DNA of 38,723 nucleotides from Luteimonas panaciterrae (lineage in GTDB: Bacteria; Pseudomonadota; Gammaproteobacteria; Xanthomonadales; Xanthomonadaceae), in contig NZ_JAJAVH010000009.1 of assembly GCF_020511115.1 (NCBI RefSeq), forward strand, positions 1 to 38,723. The letters are read 5' to 3'. The notes beneath the pieces are model-generated. The model saw only the letters and a program-made list of their open reading frames with translations. It did not search any database and had not been told where the DNA came from. The translations under genes and the position numbers were made by a program. Shown in pieces: positions 1 through 11,699 of this stretch. Within the stretch, counting starts at the first letter, position 1. Every line of letters begins with the position of its first letter.

Positions 1-19
1 AGGCGGCGCCGGGCCGCCT
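1..19 (-). terminator. Hairpin after the S8 protease gene, at the window edge
   Basis: A perfect 7-base-pair inverted repeat (AGGCGGC, 5-base loop, GCCGCCT) lies 12 bases beyond the stop codon of the S8 protease gene on the minus strand. Its position suits a transcription terminator. The T tract that would confirm this would fall outside the window, so the call is an inference from position and symmetry only. Confidence 0.35.
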
Positions 20-31
20 CCACGCCGTTCG

Positions 32-2326
32 TTACTGAATCACCGGCACGCTGCCGGTGTTGGGATACACGTAGCCCAGCCAGTCGCTGCCAGAATCCTG
101 CGTGTAGCCCTGGGCCTGCATGGCACCGAGCAAGGTCTCGGGGAAGATCGCATGGTCGTCGCGCGCCGGGTTGTACTTGCGCATCAGCCGCACGGTGCCG
201 GCCGGCTGCCGGCTGTTCTTCGAGTACACGTACCCTTCGATGCCGTCCAGCTTGTAGCCGGTGCTCTGATAGGCGCTCACCCCGGCCGGGTCGGCGGTGT
301 AGACCACGTCGATGTGCTTCGGGAAGCTGGCGCAGATCGCGGTTGGCGGCGTGGGCGTGGGGTCGCCGCATTTCCACGACAGGCGATACAGCGGCCACAG
401 CGGATCGGCCGCGTTCCTGGGATTGACCGGCGTGGTGAAGACCCAGACCTGCGCCAGCGCCGAGCCGCTCACGCCGGGGAAGGACGGATACCCGTTCACG
501 GCGGTGCCGACCGCGCCATAGCTCATCGTCGAGGGCGAACCGCTCGCGCGCGGCGCCAGCGTGCCGGAGACGGCCGCCGCCGCCATCTGCGGCACCGAGG
601 TATAGAAATAGTCCGTGCGGTTGGCGCTGTAGAAGGCGAACAGGGGCGTCAGGCGGTTGCTGGTCTGCGAGATCGTCGTATTGACCGCGGTATCGACATT
701 GGGAAGGCCATAACTGGTGAGCCATGTCGTGATGCCGTAGTTCGAGGTGTAGCTGCCCGCGCTCGCGGTGATGTTCGCGCGAATCTGCGAGGATGTCAGG
801 CGCGGATTGATCGAACGCAAAATGCCGGCCAGCGCGGTGACGAAGGGCGCCGCCATCGAGGTGCCCGTGCAGCTCGCGGCGCTATCGTTGGCGGGGCCGG
901 ACTCGTCCACCCCGGCGACATCCGCGCAGCGGTACGGCAACTCCGGATTCCAGCTGTCGCCGGCCGGGAACGTCGACACGATGCCGCGCGCCGGCGCCAT
1001 CACGCCGCTGCTGCCGGGATAGTTGCTGCCGACCAGCACGTTCTGGCCGTTCTCCACGAAAGGCCCGTAGTACCACTTGCTCCATGTGTCCGGATAAGCC
1101 GGCTTGTTGAGTTCGAGGCCACCCACCGACAGCACCGAGGGCACACTCGCAGGGAACTGCGGCGCCTTCTTCTCGTAGTTGCCGGCGGCGGCGATCGGCA
1201 GGACGTCCCGGCTACTGGCGTAGGCCAGGGCATCGCAAATCGGTTTGTAGCTGGTGTCCGTCGGATTCGGACAGACAATCGTCGCCGGATCGTTGGACCA
1301 GCCGAAGCTCATGTTGAAGGCCTGGAAGCCACTGTCGACGAGCTTGGTGATATGCCCCGCGACGCTGTTCAACTCCAGGTTCGTACCGAATACCGCCAGG
1401 CTGCAGGAAGGACATCCGCCGGTGACGCCGCTGCCGTTGTTCGCGGTCGCGGCAATGACTCCGGAAACGTGGGTGCCGTGGCCCACCATCCAGTAGGACG
1501 CGCTGAGGTCGGAAAATTGCGGGCGATAGTTCGCCGCCAGATCGGCAGGCGTGTTCGTGGGGATGCCCGTGTCGATGGCCGCGACATAGCCGTGCCCTGG
1601 CGTCTTGTCCCAGGCGATGGGGAAGCTCATCGCATGCAGGCCCCACTGGTATTGCGCGGGATTCGTGGCGGCGGGCTTGATCGCGAAATACGGATCGTTG
1701 GGCGCCCACGACCACTGGAATCTCGGATTGCCACCCACCGACGCCGGCCCGAGCGTCTTGATCAAGACGCTGCGCGCCTGGATGGCAGCGCCGATGCTGG
1801 GATAACGCAGCACCACGTAGCGCTGCAGCCGCAACCGCGGATCGTCGCGCTTGAGCAGGCGCCGTCCGGCATCGTCGAGCCGGCCATCGGCGATCAGATA
1901 GCGCGCATCGATCGGCTGCAAGAATGCCGCTTTCACATCACGGGCGCCGCCCCTGACGCTCTGCACGAGCACGTCCTCGGAACGCAGGCCATCGCGTGCG
2001 AATCTCGGCAGCATCGATCGCACGTTCACGTCGTTCTCGTCGAGCAGCACGATCAGCTCGTTGCTGGTGCCGGTGCTGTCGGCGAGATATTGGCCGACCG
2101 CGGCAACGGGCGCGGGGCGCTGCTTCTCGACGCTGTCCCGATAAGCGCGCAACGCCTGCTCGCCGGGCTGGCGACGGGAAAACACGCCGGTGTCGAAGGG
2201 GCCTTCCGAGGCGGCGGCGCTTTGCAGACTTTGCAGGCAAGCCAGCGACAGCATCGCCAGCGCCAGACCAGGCAGGGATTTGCGCGCGGAATCGCGGGAA
2301 TGGCGATGGCGCGAATCGGTTTTCAT
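32..2326 (-). CDS. Secreted S8 family serine peptidase (subtilisin-like)
   Basis: Extracellular or periplasmic endopeptidase of the subtilisin clan. From the chosen start the protein has 764 residues: a charged N-terminus with a hydrophobic signal segment ending near residue 40 (AASEG), a propeptide-like region to about 200, then the catalytic domain with Asp252 in AAIDTG, His283 in GHGTHVSG, oxyanion Asn383 in AAAGN and Ser490 in GTSMAAP. All triad residues are present, so it should be active. The last 200 residues hold about three tyrosine-rich repeats resembling DUF5648 (for example TDYFYTSVP, and two GYVY motifs), a secreted, probably binding or structural module. The start at 2326 follows GAGGAGAG at good spacing; an in-frame ATG 15 codons upstream has no such site. 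The gene stands alone, with a hairpin just after its stop. Confidence 0.93.
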   Translation of the reverse strand: MKTDSRHRHSRDSARKSLPGLALAMLSLACLQSLQSAAASEGPFDTGVFSRRQPGEQALRAYRDSVEKQRPAPVAAVGQYLADSTGTSNELIVLLDENDVNVRSMLPRFARDGLRSEDVLVQSVRGGARDVKAAFLQPIDARYLIADGRLDDAGRRLLKRDDPRLRLQRYVVLRYPSIGAAIQARSVLIKTLGPASVGGNPRFQWSWAPNDPYFAIKPAATNPAQYQWGLHAMSFPIAWDKTPGHGYVAAIDTGIPTNTPADLAANYRPQFSDLSASYWMVGHGTHVSGVIAATANNGSGVTGGCPSCSLAVFGTNLELNSVAGHITKLVDSGFQAFNMSFGWSNDPATIVCPNPTDTSYKPICDALAYASSRDVLPIAAAGNYEKKAPQFPASVPSVLSVGGLELNKPAYPDTWSKWYYGPFVENGQNVLVGSNYPGSSGVMAPARGIVSTFPAGDSWNPELPYRCADVAGVDESGPANDSAASCTGTSMAAPFVTALAGILRSINPRLTSSQIRANITASAGSYTSNYGITTWLTSYGLPNVDTAVNTTISQTSNRLTPLFAFYSANRTDYFYTSVPQMAAAAVSGTLAPRASGSPSTMSYGAVGTAVNGYPSFPGVSGSALAQVWVFTTPVNPRNAADPLWPLYRLSWKCGDPTPTPPTAICASFPKHIDVVYTADPAGVSAYQSTGYKLDGIEGYVYSKNSRQPAGTVRLMRKYNPARDDHAIFPETLLGAMQAQGYTQDSGSDWLGYVYPNTGSVPVIQ

Positions 2327-2584
2327 GCGTCTCTCTCCTCGAATGACATTGCGTTCGGTGGAAGCACGCATCGAAAGCGGCGGCCGGCACCGTCTGCTGC
2401 GGTGTCCGCGTCTTCCGGCGTGCTCATGGGCCTGAGGGAACGATCGAAGACCGCCCAGGCGGGGGCGGCCCGACCGAGACTCGTCAAGCGCGAGGGAAAC
2501 GGCTCACAGGTGGCTCACACCGGACGGATCACGGCGAGGCGAAAGAGACCGGTGCTGATCAAGATGCCGATCAGGCGAACAGGA

Positions 2585-3295
2585 CTAGCGCAGGAAATCC
2601 TTCCAGAACGCCGGCCCCAGCCCGGCCAGGCGGCGCAGGAAATCGACGAAGCTGTGATAGCGCCCCGGGAAACGCAGCTTGCGCAGCTGGAACTCGATCA
2701 CGAAGAAGCCGCCGATGATCCCGTAGGTGCCCAGATTGGCGAGCCACGACCACTGCGACGCCGTGATCGTGATGGGCGACGGCCAGCCCAGGCGCGCCAG
2801 CAGGCCGTCCGGCACCGCGATCATCGCCAGCACCAGATTGAACAGCGCCAGCACCGCCAGCGCGATCGCCCAGGCACGGGTCAGGCCACGGGTGTAATCG
2901 CGCAGTTCCGGCGCCAGCTGCGGCGGTGGCAGGCGGTCCATCGCGGCGACGATCCGGGTGATCAGCGGCACGCGATCGCCGCGTAGGCTGCGCGCGAACC
3001 AGGCCGCGACCAGGGCCACGAACGCCACCGGCACCAGCAGCAGCGGAATCTGCGTGAGCCCGGCCTGCATCAGCCAGCGCGTGCCCAGCAGCAACAGGAT
3101 CAGCAATCCCCAGGCACGCAGGCGCCCCTTCGCCAGCGGCTGCAGCAACAGCATCAGCCATAGTGCGACCAGCGCGGCCGCGCCGAAGCGGCCGTCGTCA
3201 CGGGCGCTGGCCAGGTGCGCCAGCAGCGTGTAGGCCAGCGCCAGTAGGATCTGCAGGCCGAAAATGCGGGATCGCGGGTCGGCGGGGGTGGACAC
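2585..3295 (-). CDS. COG4648-like membrane protein of aryl-polyene clusters
   Basis: Integral membrane protein of 236 residues with about five or six hydrophobic segments (near 8-25, 34-50, 56-85, 130-155 and 175-200). The central stretch with ELRDYTRGLTRAWAIAL and the later GGFFVIEFQLRK match what I know of the COG4648 family, found beside acyl carrier proteins in aryl-polyene and xanthomonadin clusters; its exact role is unknown. The start is a GTG two bases after the stop of the carrier-protein gene, which suggests translational coupling. The frame stays open much further upstream, but that extension overlaps the carrier gene and looks like shadow sequence. Family assignment is from motif memory; membrane nature is certain. 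Confidence 0.8.
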   Translation of the reverse strand: MSTPADPRSRIFGLQILLALAYTLLAHLASARDDGRFGAAALVALWLMLLLQPLAKGRLRAWGLLILLLLGTRWLMQAGLTQIPLLLVPVAFVALVAAWFARSLRGDRVPLITRIVAAMDRLPPPQLAPELRDYTRGLTRAWAIALAVLALFNLVLAMIAVPDGLLARLGWPSPITITASQWSWLANLGTYGIIGGFFVIEFQLRKLRFPGRYHSFVDFLRRLAGLGPAFWKDFLR

Positions 3296-3297
3296 CC

Positions 3298-3570
3298 TCA
3301 GGCAGTCGCTTTGTTCTGCTCGATATGCGCCGACAGCGCGCGCAGCGAAGCGAAGATGCGGCGGTTCTCGTCGTTGTCCGAACGCAGCTGGAAGCCGTAG
3401 CGCTTGCTGATCGCCAGCGCCAGTTCCAGCGCGTCGATCGAATCCAGACCGAGCCCGGCGTTGAACAGCGGCGCCTCCGGGTCGATCTCGCCCGGCTGCA
3501 CGTCTTCCAGGTTCAGACTGTCGACCAGGAGTTCGGCGAGTTCGCGTTCGGCGGCGGTTTGCGCGGACAT
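3298..3570 (-). CDS. Acyl carrier protein (XanC-like)
   Basis: Small acidic carrier protein of 90 residues. The phosphopantetheine attachment serine is in GLGLDSIDALELAL, the canonical DSL/DSI motif, and is followed by the expected helix (ISKRYGF). In xanthomonadin and other aryl-polyene pathways such a carrier holds the hydroxybenzoyl starter and the growing polyene. It is the first gene of a two-gene minus-strand unit with the COG4648-like membrane protein and diverges from the halogenase-like gene. The upstream Shine-Dalgarno is weak, but this ATG gives the normal family length; the longer open frame starting at 3717 would add 49 residues of non-family sequence. A phosphopantetheinyl transferase at 29958 is the obvious activating enzyme. 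Confidence 0.92.
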   Translation of the reverse strand: MSAQTAAERELAELLVDSLNLEDVQPGEIDPEAPLFNAGLGLDSIDALELALAISKRYGFQLRSDNDENRRIFASLRALSAHIEQNKATA

Positions 3571-3752
3571 GGCATCCGGGGTTGGGGGCGAAGGGGCGCC
3601 ACGATCCAGCATCGCGGGCCGGTCTGCAAGCCCGGCGGGGCGGAAACGCCCCGGCGCGTGCCCAGGGGTGGGGCACATCGTCCAACTGGGTCCGTTCAGA
3701 GAGGCAGCGGCTATCATGCGCGCCTGCCAGAGCTTCGTTTGCCGTATTCAGG
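3571..3752. promoter_or_regulatory. Divergent promoter region between carrier protein and halogenase genes
   Basis: These 182 bases separate the minus-strand carrier-protein operon from the plus-strand halogenase/chorismatase operon. A TATCAT box at 3712-3717 is a possible -10 element for the plus-strand genes, which would give a leader of about 28 bases. I found no convincing -35 hexamer at the right distance, and no clear operator palindrome. Confidence 0.3.
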
Positions 3753-5135
3753 ATGACCTCGCCCCAGACCGCCCCGGACGCGCCTCCCGCCACCCCGCTC
3801 GACGGGGCTCAGGAGCTTGACGTCCTCGTGATCGGCGGCGGCCCGGCCGGCAGTACGGTGTCGACCTTCCTGGCCCGGCGGGGCTGGCGGGTGACGCAAC
3901 TGGAAAAGGCCCGCCACCCGCGCTTCCACATCGGCGAATCGTTGCTGCCGATGAACATGCCGATCCTGCAGCGCCTGGGCGCCTTCGAGAAGGTCGCCGC
4001 GATCGGCGTGTACAAGCGCGGCGCCGACTTTCCCAAGGACGACGGCCAGGGCGGCTACAACACCTTCGCCTTCGATCGCGCCTACGACATGAAGTTTCCG
4101 CACGCCTTCCAGGTGAAGCGGCAGGACTTCGACAAGGTGCTGTTCGAGCATGCCCGCGAGAACGGTGTGGATTCGCGCGAAGGCGTGAAGGTCGAGCGCG
4201 TGGAATTCGATGCCGACCACAAACCGGTCGTGTACGCGCGCGACGTCGATGCGGCACCGGGCGAAGGCGAACACATCTTCCGCCCGCGCTACCTCGTCGA
4301 CGCCAGCGGCCGCGACACCTTCCTCGGCAACAAGTTCAAGCTCAAGCACAAGAACGAGAAGCATCAGTCGGCGGCGGTGTTCAGCCACTTCCGCGGCGTC
4401 ACGCGGCGCGAAGGCGAGGATGTCGGCAACATCAGCATCTATCGCCACGATCACGGCTGGATGTGGCTGATCCCGCTGCCGAACGAGGTGATGAGCATCG
4501 GCGCGGTCTGCTACCCGGACTACATGAAGACGCGCCAGGGCGACACCGAAGGCTTCCTGATGCGCACGCTCGCGCTGGAACCGGATGTGGCCGAGCGCAT
4601 GCAGGGCGCCGAACGCGTGGGCGACGTGCACGTCACCGGCAACTACGCCTACGAATGCTCGCGCATGAGCGGCCCGAACTGGGTGCTGGTCGGCGATGCC
4701 TACGCCTTCGTCGATCCGATGTTCTCCTCCGGCGTCTACCTCGGCATGCACGGCGCCGAGCGCACCGCGACGATGGTCGACGCCGTGCTGCGCGAACCGG
4801 CGCGCGAGCGCGAACTGCAGAAGGCGCTGGAGCGCCATCTCAACGCCGGCATCAGCGAATTCAAGTGGTTCATCTACCGCTTCACCTCGCCGACGATGCG
4901 CTACATGTTCGCCAACCCGCGCAACACCTTCCAGATCGAACAGGCCGTGATCGGCATGCTCGCCGGCGACGTGTTCGACACGCCGGCGATCCGCCGCCGC
5001 CTGCGCATGTTCCGCTTCTTCTACCTGCTCACCGCGATCGGCATGTGGCCGCGCGCCGCCCGCAACTGGTGGCGCCGCCGACGCCAGCCGCGCGAAGGTT
5101 TCAAGGGCGACACCCTGCAGCCCGGCAATCCTTGA
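3753..5135 (+). CDS. Flavin-dependent halogenase-like FAD protein of the pigment island
   Basis: FAD-dependent protein of the tryptophan-halogenase superfamily, 460 residues. The dinucleotide fold begins at 24-34 with VIGGGPAGS; the second FAD region is GDAYAFVDPMFSSGVYLG from 314. Two features suggest real halogenation. The halogenase signature WxWxIP is present as WMWLIP at 236-241. A lysine at 88 (VYKRGADF) sits where the catalytic lysine of enzymes like RebH lies (their Lys79 in YKVAIKF). Xanthomonadins are brominated aryl polyenes and their clusters carry such a protein, so the aryl head of a carrier-bound intermediate is the likely substrate; this is inference. The C-terminus is basic. 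The stop overlaps the chorismatase start (TGATG). The start at 3753 has a short CAGG just upstream. An oxygenase role without halogenation is the alternative. Confidence 0.85.
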   Translation: MTSPQTAPDAPPATPLDGAQELDVLVIGGGPAGSTVSTFLARRGWRVTQLEKARHPRFHIGESLLPMNMPILQRLGAFEKVAAIGVYKRGADFPKDDGQGGYNTFAFDRAYDMKFPHAFQVKRQDFDKVLFEHARENGVDSREGVKVERVEFDADHKPVVYARDVDAAPGEGEHIFRPRYLVDASGRDTFLGNKFKLKHKNEKHQSAAVFSHFRGVTRREGEDVGNISIYRHDHGWMWLIPLPNEVMSIGAVCYPDYMKTRQGDTEGFLMRTLALEPDVAERMQGAERVGDVHVTGNYAYECSRMSGPNWVLVGDAYAFVDPMFSSGVYLGMHGAERTATMVDAVLREPARERELQKALERHLNAGISEFKWFIYRFTSPTMRYMFANPRNTFQIEQAVIGMLAGDVFDTPAIRRRLRMFRFFYLLTAIGMWPRAARNWWRRRRQPREGFKGDTLQPGNP

Positions 5136-6190
5136 TGAGCAGGCCGCTGTCCTCGTTTCCCAGTCACGAGCCCAAGCACGATCGCGATCACGTCGTGCCG
5201 CAGCCGCGGCTGACGGTGGAATACGTCGACGCCGACACGCCCGCGCCCCTGCTCGCGGGCGATGACGTGCTGGCCGTGCTCGGCTTCGGCACGCAGGCAC
5301 CCCATCACGACGATCCGCGCTATCTGCGCATACCGCTGCAACCTTACGGCCGCTCGCCATTCGAGGTCTGGCGCGCCAACGCGCCGGTCATGCACGGACG
5401 CGAGCCTGCCCCCGCGCAGGCGGGGGGCGAGATCCGCTGGGCGACGGATGGACAACTCCAGTTCGGCGTCATCGAAGTCGACGAGCGCGACGGCGGTGTC
5501 GAAGCCGCCGCCGCGCACGCCTATGCGCGCCTGACGCCCTTCGTGCGCGACAGCGACACGCCGCACCTGCTGCGCATGTGGAACTACATCGACGCCATCA
5601 CCCTCGGCGACGGCGACAACGAACGCTATCGTGCGTTTTGTGTCGGCCGCGCGCGCGGCCTCGGCAAGTTCGACACACCGACGCTGCCGGCGGCGACCGC
5701 GATCGGCCGCTGCGACGACGCGCGCGTCATCCAGGTGTACTGGCTGGCCGCGCGCACGCCCGGCACGCCGGTGGAGAATCCGCGCCAGGTCAGCGCCTAT
5801 CACTACCCGCGCCAGTACGGCCCGCAATCACCGAGCTTCGCCCGCGCGATGCTGCCGCCAGCCGGCGGCACGATGCCGCTGCTGCTTTCCGGCACCGCCA
5901 GCGTGGTCGGACATGCCACGCGCCACGTCGGCGAACTTCTGGCCCAACTCGACGAGACTTTCGCCAACTTCGACGCCCTGATCGGCGCCGCGCGCACGCA
6001 ACTGCCGGCGCTGCCGGCGAAGTTCGGCGCCGGCTCGCGGCTGAAAGTGTACGTGCGCGATCGCGACGACCTGCCGCTGATCGCCGAGGCGCTCGACCGC
6101 CGCCTCGGCGATGACGTGCCGCGCGTGCTGCTGCACGCCGCCATCTGCCGGCGCGAGCTGGCGGTGGAGATCGACGGCGTTCACGCCTAA
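5135..6190 (+). CDS. xanB2: Chorismatase, XanB2/Hyg5/FkbO family
   Basis: Cytosolic enzyme of 351 residues, in the family that removes pyruvate from chorismate to give hydroxybenzoates; Xanthomonas XanB2 makes 3-hydroxybenzoate for xanthomonadin and 4-hydroxybenzoate for ubiquinone. Family signatures visible are LLRMWNYIDAI, ERYRAFCVGRARGLG, NPRQVSAYHYPRQYGPQS, LLSGTASVVGHATRHVGE and LDETFANFDALI. The protein is close to the usual length (about 330-350) and resembles older database entries called pteridine-dependent deoxygenase-like. It is translationally coupled to the halogenase-like gene. The sequence does not tell me the product ratio, which depends on active-site residues I cannot align here. 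A REP-like inverted pair follows within 35 bases of the stop. Confidence 0.92.
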   Translation: MSRPLSSFPSHEPKHDRDHVVPQPRLTVEYVDADTPAPLLAGDDVLAVLGFGTQAPHHDDPRYLRIPLQPYGRSPFEVWRANAPVMHGREPAPAQAGGEIRWATDGQLQFGVIEVDERDGGVEAAAAHAYARLTPFVRDSDTPHLLRMWNYIDAITLGDGDNERYRAFCVGRARGLGKFDTPTLPAATAIGRCDDARVIQVYWLAARTPGTPVENPRQVSAYHYPRQYGPQSPSFARAMLPPAGGTMPLLLSGTASVVGHATRHVGELLAQLDETFANFDALIGAARTQLPALPAKFGAGSRLKVYVRDRDDLPLIAEALDRRLGDDVPRVLLHAAICRRELAVEIDGVHA

Positions 6191-6221
6191 GCCTCCGCTC
6201 GGGCTTATACGCTTTATGCTC

Positions 6222-6316
6222 GTCATTCCTGCGAAAGCAGGAATCCAGAGCCTTTTATGTGGACTCTGCATCCCCTGAATGTAAAGTCGCTGGATTCCTG
6301 CTTTCGCAGGAATGAC
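6222..6316. repeat. Inverted pair of REP-like palindromes (REPIN-type)
   Basis: Two copies of a 27-base palindromic unit face each other at 6222-6248 (starts GTCATTCCTGCGAAAGCAGG) and 6290-6316 (its reverse complement), separated by 41 bases. Each unit is itself a hairpin (ATTCCTGC, GAAA, GCAGGAAT). This is the arrangement of REP doublets mobilised by RAYT transposases in many gammaproteobacteria. It lies between the chorismatase gene and the next promoter region and may also act as an mRNA 3'-end stabiliser. No transposase is in the window. Confidence 0.85.
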
Positions 6317-6424
6317 ATCCGAGTAGGACAATCGTCAGGGTGACTTCGCGCACCTTGAATGACCGCATCCGATTCCCCACTTTCCCTTCGCGGGCAATGC
6401 CGTCCGCCTGACTGGAGCCGTCCG

Positions 6425-6673
6425 ATGGGATTGATCAGCCTGCTCTGGGGCATCATCGCCATGCTGTGGATGATCGTCGCCCTGATTCCGCTGCTCGGTT
6501 GGGGGAACTGGTTCCTGATTCCGTTCGCCGCCGTCGGCGCGATCATCGCCGCCATCGGCGTGCTGTTCACCTCCTCCGGAAAGAACGGCCGCGCCAAGAC
6601 CGGCCTGGTGCTCAACGGCCTGGTCATCCTGGTCGCGCTCGTGCGTCTGATGTTCGGCGGTGGCGTGCTTTGA
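6425..6673 (+). CDS. Small membrane protein, unknown function
   Basis: Hydrophobic protein of 82 residues with two or three membrane helices (about 2-20, 24-45 and 62-80) separated by a short polar loop, TSSGKNGRAKTG. I do not recognise a catalytic motif. The start at 6425 has GGAG seven bases upstream, whereas an ATG 22 codons earlier would add a polar leader with no ribosome site. A strong hairpin terminator follows 30 bases after the stop, so the gene is probably a single transcript. The composition matches its neighbours. It may be one of the small DUF4190-like or phage-shock-like membrane proteins, but I cannot support a family. Confidence 0.75.
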   Translation: MGLISLLWGIIAMLWMIVALIPLLGWGNWFLIPFAAVGAIIAAIGVLFTSSGKNGRAKTGLVLNGLVILVALVRLMFGGGVL

Positions 6674-7017
6674 CCACGTCCTGATACGGAAATTTCGGAA
6701 CGGAAAACGGCCGCCGCGAGGCGGCCGTTTTCGTTTCGCCGCGCCGTGAAAGCGGTGGACATTCGCCGGCGTATCGCGCCAAGAAAATCATCGAAACGAT
6801 TCAGTCGTTCATTGTTGCGATCGCACATCGATGCATCGACAAAATCGCCTGATTTTTCTTGTTTCGGCCAAGGCGCCGCCGCACACTAATCCGCACCGGG
6901 AGAGCCTTTCGATGCGCGCATCCGCGCACGATCCCTAGCCGCGTTTCCACCCAGTCCCGACGTGCCGCACGACGCGTCGGAAGATGTCATCCCCCGCATC
7001 CGTTTGGAGGAACTGCA
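6674..7017. other. Intergenic region with terminator and upstream region of the metalloprotease operon
   Basis: This 344-base stretch contains a strong terminator at 6703-6736, then about 280 bases that are distinctly AT-richer than the genes, ending in the strong ribosome site TTTGGAGGAACTGCA of the 7018 gene. Short AT-rich boxes such as CACTAAT near 6883-6889 could be a -10 element, but no clear promoter pair can be claimed. No further gene was seen. Confidence 0.6.
6703..6736 (+). terminator. Rho-independent terminator after the small membrane protein gene
   Basis: A perfect 13-base-pair stem (GAAAACGGCCGCC, loop GCGA, GGCGGCCGTTTTC) with a stable GNRA-type tetraloop; the right arm and the bases after it are T-rich. 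The A-rich left arm makes it potentially bidirectional. Confidence 0.85.
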
Positions 7018-7460
7018 ATGAAGACGGCAATACCCGCTGTACTGTTATTGGGCCTGGTATGGAGCGCCGGCTTCACCGCCCACGCCTCCGGACCGAGAAC
7101 GTCGCAAGACGATGCATCCACCGTCGATGCCGCCAGCGTCGCGGCGGACAACCAGGTGGCCGGCGTCGATCCGAAGACAGGCAAGCTGCGCCAACTGACG
7201 CCGGACGAGATCAGAGACCTCTCCGAACGCGCCGCGGCGATGCCGAAGCATTCGGCGGCGCAATGGGATCGCGCGCCGCGCACCGCGAGCGAAGCGCAGG
7301 CGACCTTGCGCAAGCATGCCGGCGGCGGCATGTCGATGCGCGTGCCGGTCTCCGCGATGAGCGCGGTGACCGTGCAACAGGATGCGTCGGGACAACTGCA
7401 CTATTCCGAGAACGATCATGGCCACGAGAACGTGTCCCAAGCCACGCAGGAGGTGAGCGA

Positions 7461-7464
<4 letters not shown>
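7018..7464 (+). CDS. Small secreted protein coupled to the PA-domain metalloprotease
   Basis: Protein of 148 residues with a signal peptide (MKTAIPAVLLLGLVWSAGF, cleavage probably after HASG or AHA near 23-25) and a hydrophilic mature part. The segment VDPKTGKLRQLTPDEIRDL resembles the short domain seen in many small secreted proteins of Xanthomonadales and PEP-CTERM bacteria, but I would not name a family on this alone. The ribosome site GGAGG is excellent. Its stop codon overlaps the start of the metalloprotease gene (ATGA), so the two are translated together; a role as inhibitor, folding helper or exported partner of that protease is possible but is inferred only from the pairing. There are no cysteines in the mature part and no catalytic motif was found. 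Confidence 0.85.
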
Positions 7465-10688
<3,224 letters not shown>

Positions 10689-10719
10689 ACCATGTCCTCC
10701 CGATTCACGGGAAGAGCAT

Positions 10720-11607
10720 TCACCCGACGCAGCCATCCTTGCCGGTCACGGCGGGCGTCCGCACCCGATAGATATCCTGCTTGCCCGCCTTCGGCGCCTT
10801 CGCCATGCCGTTGACGAGCATTTCGCTCGGCTTGGAAAGATCCACCGCAGGCCCGTAGGTGTTGTCCTGCGGGCCGTTGAACGAAAGTGCCCACGGCTGC
10901 GGATCGGCGTAGGCCTTGCCGTCGCATTGCGCCAGCATCAGCCGCACCGGATCGTTCGCGATGTCCTTGGCGTAGGCGTACACGATCGCCTTGCCGTCCT
11001 CGATCCAGGTCGCATCGAATTCATCGCCGGCCGTGTTGACGCCGGGCACGGGCTTGGGATCGACGAAGGCCTTGCCGTCCCAATGCGCCATCAGCAGATC
11101 ATGACCGCCCGCACCGCCGAAGCTGTCGCTGGCGAACAACAGATGCTTGCCGTCGTTCGTCGTCGCCGGCGCCCACTCGTTGCCTTTGCCGTTCACGCCG
11201 GCACCGAGATTTTCCGGCGTGCCGAAGCCGCCGTCGGCGAGCACTTCGGCGCGATAGAGATCATCGCCGCCAAAACCGCCGGCGCGATCGGAGAAGAAGT
11301 ACAGCCATTTGCCGTCGGCGCTGAAGAACGGATCGAATTCCTTCGCCGCCGTATCGATCGCCAGCGGCTTGGGATCGGCCCAGCGGCCGTCGCGCTTGGT
11401 CGCCTGCCACAGGTCGTAGCTGCCGGGACTGCCTGCGCGCTCGCTGGTGCCCCAGACGATGCGCTGTCCGTCCGGGCTCACGCTGGCGCGCACTTCGCGA
11501 TGCGGTGTGGACACCACGCCCATGCCTTCGATGCCGAATTCCTGAAGCGCCGCGGCCGAGCCGCACACCAACACCAGCGTCAGTACCGCGAACTTTCGCA
11601 TCGCCAT
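10720..11607 (-). CDS. Secreted PD40/WD40-like beta-propeller protein
   Basis: Exported protein of 295 residues with a signal peptide (MRKFAVLTLVLVCGSAAA). The rest is a run of TolB-like PD40 propeller blades, seen as repeats of the type SPDGQRIVWGT, SADGKWLYFFSDRAGG, TNDGKHLLFASDSFGG and IEDGKAIVYAYA. Such blades bind proteins or peptidoglycan-associated partners in the periplasm; no enzyme motif is visible. The start at 11607 is preceded by GGGGAGAAGGGCG; the next Met two codons on is also possible. It converges with the acetyltransferase gene across 31 bases in which no strong terminator was seen. Two cysteines remain, one near the C-terminus. Confidence 0.88.
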   Translation of the reverse strand: MAMRKFAVLTLVLVCGSAAALQEFGIEGMGVVSTPHREVRASVSPDGQRIVWGTSERAGSPGSYDLWQATKRDGRWADPKPLAIDTAAKEFDPFFSADGKWLYFFSDRAGGFGGDDLYRAEVLADGGFGTPENLGAGVNGKGNEWAPATTNDGKHLLFASDSFGGAGGHDLLMAHWDGKAFVDPKPVPGVNTAGDEFDATWIEDGKAIVYAYAKDIANDPVRLMLAQCDGKAYADPQPWALSFNGPQDNTYGPAVDLSKPSEMLVNGMAKAPKAGKQDIYRVRTPAVTGKDGCVG

Positions 11608-11699
11608 CGCCCTTCTCCCCGACTGGTCGCGGCGGAGACTAGTGCAGGGCATTAGCTGCGAACAAGTGCGATCCGGCACACGACCGTGCCTCATGCGGC

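Noticed and set aside
152..2986. 944-residue open frame on the plus strand, antisense to the S8 protease
   Set aside because: Arg/Ala/Gly-rich, no family pattern, spans the protease, the gap and part of the next gene; a GC-driven shadow.
3714..5360. 548-residue minus-strand frame opposite the halogenase-like gene
   Set aside because: Low-complexity His/Val/Ala-rich product fully antisense to a well-supported gene.
6222..6316. Inverted units considered as a CRISPR or IS end
   Set aside because: Only two palindromic units, no regular spacers and no transposase frame between them.
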